Source of the DNA: Montifringilla adamsi
Lineage: Eukaryota > Chordata > Aves > Passeriformes > Passeridae
Assembly: GCA_017590115.1 (NCBI GenBank)
Contig: JAGGNK010007559.1
Location: forward strand, 6,178,641 to 6,242,640
DNA length: 64,000 nucleotides
Direction of reading: 5' to 3'
Position 1 is the stretch's first letter; every line of letters starts with the position of its first letter. Below, one piece after another: positions 38,401-50,400 of the stretch. The notes beneath the pieces are model-generated. The model did not search any database and was not told the origin of the DNA. It saw only the letters and a program-made list of their open reading frames with translations. Position numbers and translations under genes: made by a program.

Positions 38401-41400
38401 CCTGGTCACAGCCACAGGAACCCAAGAAAGCTGTGGATCACTCTCTCTGTGAGAGTCTTCTTGTCTGCAGTGATGCAATAAAGAACAGATTTCAGCCCCC
38501 TGCTTTCCTAGTTCTGGGGAGAGAAGCTGTCAGGGGCCTGATTCTGGCCTCTCAGAGGGATGGAAATTCAGAATAAAGAAAAGAATTGAAGATATAAAGA
38601 AATTCATCGAAGGCAGAAGAGCTGCACTAACACAGGGGTAGCCTGGGAAATCCAGATGAAGCCTTTGCTCTTCCTTTAATTTCTGCACAGAGACAATCAA
38701 ATCCAGGCAGCAAGGAGGGATGCAAAGCTTTGATGTAGAAGAGCATATTTAGGATTACTTTGATCTGAGTAATAGTCAAGTTCTTCTTTTGTTCATGGGT
38801 AGTTTTGTATTTCATTTTTTCAATTTAAAATGTGATTCTCCCCCCTCCCCTTGCCCAACTTTATCAAGGCTAATTTAGGAGCAGAGTTTCTCCCTGAATG
38901 TCAGGAGGGAAGAGGGAAGCCCTGCAACCTGGGGGCTCATTTTTTTAATCTAAGCAATATCTTCTTATCCATTTGGTTTACTGATTTGCAGAGAAGACAT
39001 ATTTCAGAGCATGGGAAAGGCACCAGCTAGTTGTGGCTACCCCATGGGCTAGGACACAATTTATTTCCCCTATTCTGTCAATTCTTCCTCTTGGCATTTG
39101 CTTCTGACCATTAGATGGAAAGGTATTAAGGTGATTACACCCTCCACAGCCAGAGCTCAGTACACAGAGGATGATGTTTGGTTTATGTTAAAAGCAGATG
39201 ATAAAAATTAAAAATCTTATTCAACAGTTCGTTGTCAGCAATGGCTGGGAGAGGAGGGACACATCTCATCACGCCAGCACAAGGGGGACTGCTGGCTTTT
39301 GATCCTGGGGGGTAAAAAGGAAGGGACTGGTGGGATGATTGGACCAGGTGAGCTGGAAAAGTAGCAGATGTTGGAGCATGAGAAAAAAAACCCTAGCCAG
39401 CAACAAAGAGCATGGTCTCTTCAACACTTCTAATAGTGGGAATTTTTTCCAAAAATAATTACTGCTCCTTTTCTTAAAAATTCAATTTATTTTATGGAAG
39501 CTAAAAAGCAGGTTAAGACAATGAGTAAAAATCCCAGGCTGAGGATCCACGCTGGAGATGTAATGGGATAATGGCTTTTTGCAAAGGTGGTTCACGGCTG
39601 AGTGACTCCATTCTGCCAGCACTAACTCTCCTTCTCCTCCTGTAAGGAACAGAGGACTCTGGAGTCAATGCCACCTTTCACATCCCTTCACATGATCCCA
39701 ATTCCATTTTCATTCAGTGAAGAAGAGTAAAATCATGTCCACAATCTGCAGCTTTTCTGTTCTCAGAGCAGCCCCTGCTACCATCACATGTCTCTACCAA
39801 ACCCCATCTATTTCCCCAAAGGAAACAGTCGCCCCTGGGGATGACACATCAGGCCACCACACTTTTAAATCTGGGAACAAGGTATAATCAAACAAAGAGA
39901 TAACCTGGGACAAGCAGGAAATACTCCAAAACTGGCCCCAATGCACACGTGATATCCAGAACTGTGACACCCTTGTGCCCAACTCAAGCCCCACTATGCC
40001 GGTCATGCAAACAACTTTGGAAAAGCAGTCAGATTCCCCTTTTTTCCGTTTAAGATACAAACATCCATCTGAAAAAAGGACTAGGAACCCTGATCCCTTC
40101 CCTGCACTTGCAGTCTTTTCAGCTTATATTTCCTAAATGACAATTTTCAGGCCTGTGAAAGAGACACTTGTCAGTGAAATGCCTCTTCAGATGGAAATTA
40201 ATGCAGAGCCTCTGAAGTTACCACCATCTCCGTGGAACTTATACCACCATAGGAATGGGGGTCCAAGCCATGATCTTTCTTTGCCTACAGAATTTTTCTG
40301 CTGCTGGTGTGGAGGCACAAAACTGAATAATAACTGGAAAGCAGGGAGACTTACCTGTTTTGCTTTAAAAAAATAAACAACAAACAAACAGAAACAAAAA
40401 AGAAAACCAGAAATGAACCCATAAAAGCATATACTTCCAATAGCCTTCACTTGCATGGTTTAGTGGAATCTGGACAGTTTTGCCCTGATGTCTCCATCAT
40501 GAGCCATCTGATACTGTATGTAATACTTGGATACCAATCCCATTTCTGAGAGCATCCACTACCTAGAGACCTTCTTGGGTGACTCTTGTCTAGTCTGGTG
40601 GTGATGGCGAGACCCAATCCCTTTTGCACCTACTTGTGCACCCCGAGACAGTGACAAGCTTTGTTTTGACAAGTCATAAAGCCTAAAATGAGAATGTGGC
40701 ACTTCCTTACCATGCTACCTTCATCATCGCCGTCATCACCATCCTGGTGGGGCTCATCCACGTGAAGCTGGTGCAGCAGCAGACCCGGAGAGGTCCTCCC
40801 ATTGCAGTCCTGGTGCTCGGAGACAGAAGTTCTGGTGCTGTGCATACTGCTGGTTCGATACAGGGAAGGCACCTGCAGAGTATCCTGGAGGTCAAAGGAC
40901 CCTTTTGTTTCCAGCGACTCCATGCGGTGAGGCAAAGAGCCATTGAAGCTGCCGGCCCGGCTGGAGTGCTCCTCATCTGAGCTGTCCCCTTCCTCCGAGC
41001 TCTCCTTCCCCTCCCCGGACAGGAGGGACCTGCGCTCGCCGCTCTGCCCCCGGCGCTTGAGGCTGGGGGCCCGGCCGATGCTGTTCCAGCTGGAGCGGCG
41101 GCTGTTCCAGGAGCTGCTGGCACGCCAGGGACTGTGCGGGGAGCTGCGGGCGCTGGGCTGCGGAAAGGACAGGGAGAGCATCAGATCTGTGCCACCCGCC
41201 CCAGGACGGACGGATAGCCCCACGGACGCACTGAACATCCGCAGGGAGAGGTGGTGCGAGTACCGGGGACTTGAGCTCATGGACAGCAACGGGGTCCATG
41301 GAGACGCCGCTGGCCCGGCGGGACTCGTAACCCTGCGCTGCGTCCCCGAACACCGCACTCTTGGGCATGGGCATGGGCGTGGCGGCCGTGTGGATGATGA

Positions 41401-44400
41401 GCGGCGGGGTCAGGCTCTTCTTCAGCTCCGGGTGGTCGCTCAGGGCCGTCACTGGAAGACACCAAGCGGGTTTCGAGGCGTCACACCTCAAGGGGGAACA
41501 CCTGCAGCCTGCTCGTGGGCAGGCAAAGCTGCTGCGCAGGGAAGGCTCTGCTCTGAGCATCAGGGGGATGTGGGCCAGAAAGACCTTCTGGGGAATTGAG
41601 TCGTTCAGCCCCCAGCAAGGGGATGTCAAACAGGAATGGGAGCCGGTGTCAATGGGATCAGGTATCAATGGTAGAGGACAGCACACCCAAAATGTCACTT
41701 GCTGCCCCCTCAACCTCCAATTAACACCCACCAGCTGCAGCCCTGGGAACTTCCTGCCCACTCCCTCCATCCTCTTTCTCCAAACTCCTCCAGCAGAGAC
41801 ACCCAACAAGCCCAGACCTGGGGCTTGATGGGGAAATTAACTGTTCAAAGGCAATCATGTCTCTCCCTGCCTGCATCCCACAGTCCCACCCCAAGCCTGC
41901 TGCAAAGTCAAGCATGACACAACTGGGACTACAGCATTTCCTCTAGGAGGGGTTTTTCCTTCTGGACACACTGTTTTCACAGCAAAGCAAGGTTTCTGTG
42001 GAAGGGCCTGTCCTCCCAGGGTTATTACTCACAGGCTGGATTTGACAAGTTTTTCTTAAGTTCTCCCTCCTCTTCCAGGCTGTGGGGGAAGAGATCCCCC
42101 TCGGAATCAGACTTGGAAGCATCACCCTGGAGCAAAACAGAAGGCTTCAGCAAGGAGGCTGAGGGGCCACAGTGCACGGACAGCCCTTTGCAAATATGGA
42201 TTCCTGTGTCCAACACCACACCTTACAGATCCACGGAACTTGGTACCACGATGCAACATCACCTTCCACAAAATGATGCATGCACAGGTTTATACCACAG
42301 ACTAATTAACCTCCTATCAGGAAGACGGATTGCCTCTGGCTCTGAACATGGTCCCAGAAAGGGATCAGGAAAAAAACCAAGCTATTGCTTAATTTTTGCT
42401 GCTGGAATTGCATATGTGGCAGATGTTAGGGAAGGACCAATATTGATGAACAATTTGAGGACAAAAGGTGATCCTACTAATCTCACTGAATTTATACACC
42501 TAAAACTCTCTGGGTGTGGCTCTTTCTAGTGATGCTTTGGTGGAGCAATCCAGGGTTCAGAAAGGGCACAAGAGACCCTAAACTTCCAACATGAAAAATG
42601 TGACATGTCCATGGACGCCCCATCAGCACAGAGAGGATCCAGGTGGCAGAACCCAACATCAGCTGCCATGAGGGACCCTCCCAGCTGCCACACACAAGAG
42701 AAGCAGGGTTTTGGGGATTTACACTGGATCACTTGGGAGGTTTAAATCGTGCTGTATCATTTCAAACGTTGGTTGTTGAGTGAGGCCTGCCTCCTCTGAC
42801 AGGTACCCATCCTCAGGTAGAGGAAGATGACGTTGAGCATTGTTGTCTGCATGGTGCCTGGGTTCTTGCTCTGTCTTGTGGCACAGACCCTGATTCTGTC
42901 CATTGGCACCGCAGAAAGGCACTTAGGGTGTGGTATAGTTAGGATACACCTAAGAGGGGCAGAGGTGCTCGCCAGAATGACTGATACCCATCCAAAAAGA
43001 GGAGGATTCATGGCTGAAACCACTGCTCTGGCAAAGGGCACCAAGCCCTGACACAATGGAGAAGAGGTGGGAAGGTGGGGGAAGATGCTGGGATGGGAGA
43101 AGCCAAGCAGATCCTCACTTCAGCAGTGAGAGCCCAGGAGCCCCCGAAAACCCCACCAAGGCTAAGCTGCGTCCACAGGAGCCCTGGCCAGCACTGCTGA
43201 GGTTTGGTGCTAGGGTACCCATTGATTGTAAAATCCCAGAAGGACCCCAGCCTGGAATAGAAGGAAAAGATGAATCCAACACAGGTCTGTGCCCCATACC
43301 TCATTATTAAGCAGAACTCCAGAGGGATGAGTCCCAATACTCCCCCCTGGTTTAGTGTGGGGTCACTAAACTATTAAGGATATTTTTTCCAGGCAGGCTG
43401 GACACACAGAGTTATTTTTAAGGCAAAAGAGAGTGGGATGTGAAGTGCTGGCTCAAAAATCCCCTGAAGATTCAGGATTTCTGTGCTTTTCAGGGAAGAT
43501 CCTCCTGCAGGATGCAGTCTGACAAGGTCAGGAATGCACCTTGCAAGGGGGAGCAGTAAAGTCAGGCTGGCCTGAGCTTTGCTGGAGTCAGATCCAGTTT
43601 CTGTGTGAGCAGGGGCTCCAGCTGGCTCCAGGTATGCTCCCCACAGAGGCTCCCAGCTCAGCCTGTCAGCAGGCCTGCCAGGAATTACTCATTTTCCCTA
43701 ATGGGTTATTAAAAAGAAATAAATACTGGGAAGAATTTTACATTATTTATATTCCTGGAGTGCTCTTCAGCAGCCCTAAGGAAAGTTTTAAGGGGGCACA
43801 ATGAGATGTGTGCCGAGAGGGAAAAGCAGAGCTGTGTGGGGATTTCCCACCCCCTTCCCCAGCACCAAACCCCATGTCTGAAGGGCAGAGAGCATCCCCT
43901 CCCAAACACCACGTGCCAGACTCGGGATGGTGCAGGCAAACATCTCGCAGCTGGTGCTGCTGCCCGTTACCTGTTCTTGCACTCCCAGTTTGCCTTTCTG
44001 GATAGAAAAGGGGTTATGAGAGAACAGGGAGTTAAAATCCTTTTGGGAAATGAGAGTATGTCAAGCTGGACCAGGCAGTACAACAACTAAACCAGCCTGT
44101 ACCAAAAGGAACTGACACACTGGGATACAAAGGGAAAGGGCTTTCGGGCTGAGGAAAAAGCCAGGCTTCTTGGAAAAGACAGAAAGGGAAGTGAGTGGTA
44201 AAAAGAGACATGAGTTTGGCAGAAGGTTTGTGAGGTTTGTGGTGTGCTGTGCTTCAGAGACCCACAGCTTCCTCGGACCTGCACGGGACCATTTCACATC
44301 CTGTAATGTGACATTGCACTGGCAGTCTCAGCATTCCCAGAGTGCAACTGCTGCTGTCTTACCCTGTCCTGCAGAGCCCAGGACTCCCACACACACATCA

Positions 44401-47400
44401 ACACACACACACACACCCCTATCAAAACAGGTTTGATTCCAGGTCCCTTCACTCCTAGGCATCCTGCATGAGGGAGCCTCGGCACGCGTGCCCTGCAATC
44501 AGCATCACCATCCACATCCCCAGGGAGGGGCCTGGGATATGACCGTGCCATGGAGAGGCTGTGACAGCCTCTTGGGGAGCCTTCCCCAGGGCAGGCATCC
44601 AGAAAGTGGCCAGCGAGAGCTGTTGGCTGGAGCCACATCAGCCACTTTGAAGCACCCACCTTAATTTACCTGGGTCCCTCAGAGAAGGAAGGGACTTAAA
44701 ATCAGGGCTGACTCAACAATGAGGGTGACAAAAAAAGAACGAAAAACCAAAAAATACACTTCCAAAACACTCAAATAGACCCCAAAAGAATGACAGCTAC
44801 TATGATGAGAACAGCAGCACAGTGTGTGACCAGGCACCACGAGAGAGACAAGCACAGTGGCGGTGGGATGTGCTGTACGTACCCCCGACGAGTCGACAGG
44901 CAGCTGAATACAGCTTAACTGCCCACTCGCTTCTTCTCGCTTGGAGATCTCCTGAAGGAGAAACGGGGGGAAGGAAGAGGGAGGAAGGGGAAGGTGGGGT
45001 TCAATTTTCAGTTTCAACAGCAGGATTGAGTGGGCAATCAAAAAACACAGGAGAAGAGGCAGGGAAGCAGAAGGGAAGGGGGAGGAGGGCAGTGTGTGGC
45101 TACAATGGAGAGCCAGGCACTGGATCCATTTCACTCAGCACAGGGAGAGAGTGGGATCTCAGGTAGAAAGAAGCCCTTTGAAGGGACCAGCCTTACACCC
45201 TTTAAATTAAGTGTTTCGAACAGAGTTTTCTTCAGCTCCTAAGTGATAATTGTGCTAATGAAACACCAGCTAATTACTGAAAACATGATTTTTTTTTTGC
45301 AGCTGTATAATAGCATCTTTATTTATTATGCCTTCATTAAGCAGCAATGGAGGCTTTTAATGAATGTTTGATTAACATAATATCAGTGCTCTTCCAGGTG
45401 AAATGCCTAATTTAAGGAGAGACACAGTCTGCTGTGAGTTCAGATCCCTGCTCAGCCCTGTTAGTGGAAACACCCATTTGAATCAGCAGTTTAAATCAGG
45501 AGTCTGCAGTTGGGGGGCACAGCCCCATCCTGGGAAATTTTGCCATACCCATGACCCCAACATTTCACAGCACCAGAAGCCAGCCTTTCCCTGCCCACTT
45601 GGAGAACAGACATAATTTTTCACCTTGTGTTTCCCCTTGCTCACGGGGGGCTCTCCCAGTATTCCTCAGCATTTTTCAGCAGTGTGGCAGTGCCTGGTCC
45701 TCTCCCATGGGGCAGCAAGAGGCTCCATGCTGAAGCAGTAGGGCACAGATTATCCCACCAGCTGAATTTCTTGCCTACAGGGCAATGGATCTTTCCTCTG
45801 GTTACTAAATGGTTACAAAACTCATCCCAGCCTAGGCTGGGATGAAGAGTTTAAGACTTGCCTGCAATGTGATGGACACTTAACTTAAAGTCTTTGCTTG
45901 TAGCAGAGAGAGACATGGAAAAGCCATCGAAAGGGAAAAGATGGAAAATTTCCTTTCACTAGGAAAATCCCACTGAAGCTAATAGGAATGCAATAGGCAA
46001 GGGGTGCAAGAAAAACACCATCCAAAATCTCTCCTGCAGGAAGATTGACTGTTCACTTTGGCGAAAGCCCAGAAGAAGCTGAACATCTGTATTTCCCCAA
46101 GGATGCTACCTCTAGAGAGCAAGTAGCATCCTGCAGAGAAAAGGATGGAGAGGCTGGAGGACCTGGGGTGCCAGGGAGGGAGCGGGGCACAAAGAACAGA
46201 AAGGATCAAACCCACAAGTGAGGACAGATGGGGACAACAGGACACGAAGTGGGAGGATTACCAATGGAAGAATACACCTTGGAGATAACACTATTAGGAA
46301 TTCCTCAGGAGAGGAGCTTTATGCCTGACTAAGAGGAGTCATTCCTTGCTTCAGAGAGAAGTCTCCAAGGCAGGCGCCAGAGTGGTCACGCAGCAATTTC
46401 CAGTTAGCAGCCCAATCAGAGTCCCCTGCTCACCTTCCCTGCACCAACACCAGGGTCCAATTCCATCAGGTAATGTGCAGTCAAAAATAACCACATGGCA
46501 AAAAGTCCTGCCTGTGCCTTTTGCATGAGAGGAGCTGGTTAAAGGAAACATTCTAAATTAAAGGAATTAATTCCAAATTAAAGGACAAAATGGGGAAAAA
46601 AAACTCCTCCAGTTCAATCCTGAAAAATATATTGCTCTGTATTTAAAGTTTGGAAGAGGCCCTTTTAGTTTTTCAGCTGCTTATAGTCAACTGCTGCCTG
46701 GCAACTGGGGCTGCAAAGCCATGCACTAAAATTAACGACGTGCTTGTGGATTGAGGAAAGGCACTCAAGGACCAGGGAGATAAAGGCAGCAGCCCCAGGA
46801 TTGTGTTTCAGCCCAGAAATCTCAAGGAGAATGGAAAAAAACTCCCAACAAACTCAACTCAGAAGAGTCAAGTGCAGACACGGGCATTAGACGCTGGGGT
46901 TTGTTTACAGGGAGAGATGATCTCTCTATTAATTCTGCTTAGGAGAGGATCCTCTGTGTGCTGGCTTGCAAAAACCAGAATGTGATCTTTTCACAAAGCT
47001 ACACACCAGCAAAGCTGAATAAACATAAACCAGCAAGGCCAGACCTGGGGCCTGACCTCCAGAGACATTTGCTCCAGTCTGCTGCAGGAAACCTGGGATG
47101 AGCCAAGGGCTCTCTTGCTGCCATTGCACCTTACTGGATGAATGTAGAGAACTCAGCATAACGAGGATGTGGAAGGAAGATTATTATGAAAAAGCTATCA
47201 TCAAAGCCTGACATATAAAACAGCAGTGTAATCACAGTCACAAATTACAGAAATATGGTTTGAGTTTGTCAAAATTGCCATGGCTGTGCAGGACTGACCA
47301 CCCGGGTTTGGTCTTTGGGGGCTGCACTGGTTCCTGATCCCTGTGCATGCCTCAGCACAGGCATGAGCATCACTGGTTTCAGGCTGTCCCAGTGCTGTCC

Positions 47401-50400
47401 GAAATCCAAGGTTCCTCCCTGATTTACACAGCACTTAAAGCACATTTCAGCTTACACAGATATCCTGGAGCTGGCTTGGACCAGCCCAGCGCTGCCCTGG
47501 CAGAGGAGACGTGGGGGCAGTTGATGGGGCAGCCCTGCTGCAGAAAACAGCCAAGAGCAAATTTGAGGAGTGCTGCAGGCAATTCCCTGACTCCAGGGGA
47601 GCCATACCCTCAAGGACACCATTACTGGAATAAAACCACAACACATTAAGCCAGGACATGACTTTACGGGGAGTTGCACCATGGCACAGCTGGCCACAAG
47701 GCAAGGGATAATTTGCTGCCCAGGAAGAAGCATGCTGCAGTGGTGGAGCAGGAGCATGTTCCTGCATGGTAAACCAGACTGAGCCCAGGAGCAGAGGAGT
47801 CAGCCTCCCTTGAGGGCCAGGGGCTGGCAAATTGGCTGCTGCATTTAAAGGCTGCATCCTTTTCTCTGCATAGTGGGTGCAAAGATCCAGGTGATCTCCT
47901 GTGCTGGTGACCTTCAAAGATCAATTTGCCAGATTGAACAAAGGCTGGGTTTCAAAGCTGTCACCAGGAGCAGACAAGGAGCTTTGTAACTCTTCTCACT
48001 CAGGCAAGGGAACGTTTTTGGTATTTGAGAGAACTGGGCAAAGGAACATTTTGCTCTTCGAGAGAACCCAGCAGTGATTGTCCGTTTGGCTGAATGGTGG
48101 GGGACATTTACAGACAGAAACAGCTACAACAATAACAATTAAAAAAGAAAGGCACCAACATGGAGAAAGAGAGAGATGATACAAAAAAAAAAATTTCTTC
48201 TTGCTATATTCTGGTATGACTCCATTAATTTAACTCCAATCTTCAAAAATACTAATGGTAATAAAAACAGTTCTGTTTGTAGGGTTGTAGGATATTATAA
48301 TACACATGCAACAAACCTCAAATAATATTTATTCACCCCAGAATGCTTTAAAAAATCAGAGATAATGTGTAGAAGCACAGGCCATATAAGCAGATTCTAG
48401 TGAGGAGTTTTAGGTTGTATTTACCTCTCCAACCAGGGTATAAGGGTCCAGGCAAGGTATAAGGGTCCCCTCCCCTTATGGGTGTTCTTGAACAGCTGGA
48501 AAACTTCTGCAAGGAGCAGGTGAGCATCACAGGTCCCCCACTCTGAAGGGTACTAGGTGACATGCACACCCACTCCAAGCTGGACAGCTGGATTGGCAGT
48601 AGGATGGAAAAAAAGGTTGAGCTCAAGCCTACATGCCCTCTCAAAGCCTCCAGCAATGCAGGATGTCTCATGGAAGCTCCCATTGTGATGAAGCAGATGG
48701 CAGAGACCAGAAATCATGTACTTTAAAATACAGAGCATTGCAGGGCTGGAAACGGGAAGAGCTCCATGAATGCATACCATGAAAAAAGATAATCATGTCA
48801 CTAATCTCTTACCAGCCTGTGTAAGTTTTCAGGAGGGGTCTTTAATCTGGATGACAAACATGGTGAAAACTGTTTCAAAGAGACTGTCACAGCAGTGATC
48901 CATCCGCAGTGCCTGACTCACACCTCAATTCCCACTCCTGCATTAATTCTAACAGTGCTTTTCATTTATGCCCTTCATTTAGAGGGTTTGCTGTATTAAA
49001 TTGCACCATGGCTATGAAAACAAAAAAAGTTAAAAAAATAAGAAGACCTAATAATTCACCCTATTTTTTCCCATACCACTTCTGTCAAGGTATTGCTGTC
49101 CACCTCAGAAATCAGATTCCAGGATCTGGAGGTCCTAAAACTTGAGAAGAAAGCAATGGCACAAGCATGAGGACATTACCTCTGTCTGGAAACCCTCTAC
49201 CAGGATGGCCACCAGCAGATTGAAGAGAACGTAATTCCCAAATGTCATGAGAGCGATGAAGTAGAGAGCAGCCCAGGATGAGGTGGAGGCCATGCCATTG
49301 TAAAGGACCTTGTTCCAGTCTTCCTGGGTCAAAATCTGCAGAGGAAGGGTATGAGGACTATGGAGATATTGGAGGACAGGATGCTGGGTATCCACGCTCT
49401 GGATAGGCCAGACAAGCATCCTGCTTTTAGGGTTCCCACTGTAGCTGTAACCACAAGAGGATAAATCCCTTCTGAGCCAGAGAAGAGAGAGGACCAGAGA
49501 GACTGTGATTCCCAACCACCAGCAAGGACCTTGTGCAACCTGCCCTGTCCCCCATGTCCAGGGACAGCCATAAGGGAGGGTAACACCACACTGGTCAGAC
49601 CTTTCCTTTCGTCAGCCAGAATGACTTAAAGTCCTTCACAGATCCCAGGGTTAAAGGGCCCAGAGCTGCTAGGAAAAAACCCTGCATATATCGGCTTTAA
49701 ATCAGATTCCATTATTTGTCAAAATACCACTACAAATAGTCCTGATCTTCTCCTTTCCATCCCTTCCCTCTACATTTACTTTCATCCACCCAGTCCATAC
49801 CCTGCAAACACAAGAGCCTCCTGACTTGGCAGCCCCTCCTCACCAGGGTTCTGATTTAGTCTGGAAAATAGTCTGAAAGCCCCCATAAACCTGCACTTGT
49901 GGTTTTGGGTCATCTTCTTTCCATGGCATGGAGCTTCACTAAACTCTCCTGGATACATTGGAAAACAACCCCAGTCTTTGCAGTCTCAAAACACCCATCA
50001 GTTGTTGTATTTTCCATTTTGTACCTGGAAAACAGTGACGATGGCCCAGAGCAAGGAGTCAAAGTTCTTCCTGTCGGGCAGAGTGTCACCATCCCGCTCT
50101 GAAGCAAACTTACAGCCAAAGAGGTGCATGCCCAGGATGCTGCAAATGACAGGAAGCAGGGGTTCGACAATAGGACCACCACACAAATCAGTAATCATAC
50201 AGCAGGGTGACTCTCTCCTGATTTCACCTGAGCAATTCCTGGTTTTGTTTTTTTTTTTAAAAAGATGGATCCTTTGTTCTCTGAAAAACATGCCTTAAGA
50301 TCACGCAAATCAGTTGTGAATTTAGGTCAAATCTGTCAAGGAGTTTCATCCAAAAAGTATGTCTGCTCCTTATTTTTCTTCTGCTTCATTTTTTATAAGT

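Noticed and set aside
37930..38478. 182-codon open frame on the minus strand in intron 17
   Set aside because: Peptide shows no family features. It lies deep in the intron, and a search for channel-like motifs was negative.
40943..41828. Overlapping plus-strand open frames opposite the II-III linker exons (40943-41599, 41361-41828)
   Set aside because: They are antisense shadows of GC-rich exons 16 and 17, whose minus-strand frames match Cav3.1.
42757..43056. Minus-strand open frames in intron 14 considered as an extra linker exon
   Set aside because: No clear acceptor/donor pair of the right phase and no similarity to any Cav3 linker that I know.
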